From Planctomycetia bacterium (lineage in GTDB: Bacteria > Planctomycetota > Planctomycetia > Pirellulales > UBA1268), in assembly GCA_010027105.1 (NCBI GenBank), contig RGVT01000199.1:1-5122 (forward strand): a DNA stretch of 5,122 nt, given 5' to 3'. Positions within the stretch are counted from its first letter, which is position 1; every line of letters starts with the position of its first letter. The notes beneath the pieces are model-generated. The model did no database searches. It saw only the letters and a list, made by a program, of their open reading frames with translations, and had not been told where the DNA came from. The translations under genes and the position numbers were made by a program. Of this stretch, positions 4,490 to 5,122 are shown one piece after another.

Positions 4490-5122
4490 ATGGCCACCAA
4501 GCAGGGCGAAAAGATCATCGGCATCGACCTCGGCACCACCAACTCCGTGGTGGCCGTGATGGAGGGCAAGGAGCCCAAGGTGATCGCCAACAAGGAGGGC
4601 AGCCGCCTCACGCCGAGCGTGGTGGCCTTCAACGACAAGGGGGAGACGCTCGTGGGCGACATCGCCCGCCGTCAGGCCGTCACCAACCCCAAGCGCACGA
4701 TCTACTCGATCAAGCGGTTCATGGGCCGCCGCCACAACGAGGTGGCCGGCGAGGAGAAGATGGTGCCCTACGAGGTCGTCGGCGGCCCCGAGGACTACGT
4801 GAAGGTGAAGGCCGGCGACCAGACGTTCACGCCGCCCGAGGTCTCGGCGAAGGTTCTCCGCGCCTTGAAGGAGGCGGCGGAAAGCTACCTCGGCCACAAG
4901 GTCAACAAGGCCGTGATCACGGTGCCCGCCTACTTCAACGACGCCCAGCGCCAGGCCACGAAGGACGCCGGCCAGATCGCTGGCCTCGAGGTGATGCGGA
5001 TCATCAACGAGCCCACGGCGGCCGCGCTCGCCTACGGCCTCGAGAAGAAGGCCCAGGAGAAGATCGTGGTGTTCGACCTCGGCGGCGGCACGTTCGACGT
5101 GTCGGTGCTCGAGGTGGCCGAC
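4490..5122 (+). CDS. dnaK: Molecular chaperone DnaK (Hsp70), N-terminal part (runs off right edge)
   Basis: The first 211 codons of the ATP-dependent Hsp70 chaperone are present, about a third of the usual ~640 residues. The protein works in the cytoplasm with DnaJ and GrpE in folding client proteins. Seen in the nucleotide-binding domain: phosphate-1 loop GIDLGTTNS (11-19, Asp13), IKRFMGRR (74-81, with Lys75 matching the catalytic lysine), VITVPAYFND (142-151), INEPTAAALAYG (172-183) and phosphate-2 loop FDLGGGTFD (195-203, Thr201). The segment ~82-112 is full length, like Gram-negative DnaK and unlike actinobacterial or Firmicute forms that carry a deletion there. The start is fixed by a good Shine-Dalgarno (4475-4482) and the normal N terminus. 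It is divergent from pheA. No CIRCE is visible, so HrcA control by that element is unsupported. Whether grpE or dnaJ follow lies outside the window. Confidence 0.97.
   Translation, partial: MATKQGEKIIGIDLGTTNSVVAVMEGKEPKVIANKEGSRLTPSVVAFNDKGETLVGDIARRQAVTNPKRTIYSIKRFMGRRHNEVAGEEKMVPYEVVGGPEDYVKVKAGDQTFTPPEVSAKVLRALKEAAESYLGHKVNKAVITVPAYFNDAQRQATKDAGQIAGLEVMRIINEPTAAALAYGLEKKAQEKIVVFDLGGGTFDVSVLEVAD

Noticed and set aside
3049..4662. A 537-codon minus-strand open frame overlapping pheA and the dnaK start
   Set aside because: It is a frame-shifted shadow of pheA with Arg/Pro/Ala repeats, and it crosses both the pheA-dnaK spacer and the antisense of dnaK.
4148..4897. A 249-codon minus-strand open frame opposite dnaK
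   Set aside because: It is antisense to strongly conserved dnaK codons; its Leu/His/Ala/Val-rich translation is the usual shadow of such genes.

Overview
This window is GC-rich bacterial chromosomal DNA. It is mostly housekeeping genes, with a short accessory patch in the middle. The conserved proteins (TpiA, SecG, YicC, a fused chorismate mutase/prephenate dehydratase, DnaK) are ordinary bacterial versions. The order tpiA-secG-yicC, a PheA ACT domain reading ESFP, weak or missing Shine-Dalgarno sites on several genes and high GC together suggest a planctomycete, perhaps of the Pirellulales. That placement is an inference from family resemblance and was not tested.

Layout. Positions 1-1556 hold a minus-strand run transcribed in the order tpiA (1556-792), secG (715-251), yicC (231 to beyond the left edge). 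This is a likely operon joining triose-phosphate isomerase, the SecG translocon subunit and a YicC-family endoribonuclease. A 161-bp divergent spacer (1557-1717) follows. It holds a strong inverted repeat and a TATCAT -10-like box placed so that the next gene could be leaderless.

Positions 1718-2670 (plus strand) carry a two-gene module with an ATGA overlap: a 110-aa DUF6922-like protein and a 207-aa AbiEii/AbiGii-type nucleotidyltransferase. It looks like a toxin-antitoxin or phage-defence pair whose first gene is not the classical AbiEi antitoxin. Just behind it, 2780-3124 is the C-terminal part of a short-chain dehydrogenase/reductase. The Rossmann half is missing, and the catalytic Tyr and Lys positions read Ser and Thr, so it is a decayed remnant.

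Positions 4256-3141 (minus strand) encode the bifunctional P-protein of phenylalanine synthesis, which converges on the SDR remnant with a 16-bp gap. The spacer 4257-4489 is shared divergently with dnaK, which starts at 4490 and runs off the right edge. This spacer holds a candidate pheA promoter, a perfect 8-bp-stem hairpin in the pheA leader, and a small hairpin beside the dnaK Shine-Dalgarno site. I see no CIRCE element.

The core genes serve glycolysis, secretion, RNA turnover, aromatic amino-acid synthesis and protein folding, and are not one pathway. The novelty lies in 1557-3124, where a nucleotidyltransferase module and a dehydrogenase fragment sit between conserved genes. No tRNA, rRNA, CRISPR array or insertion sequence was found, and no gene-free stretch exceeds 300 bases.
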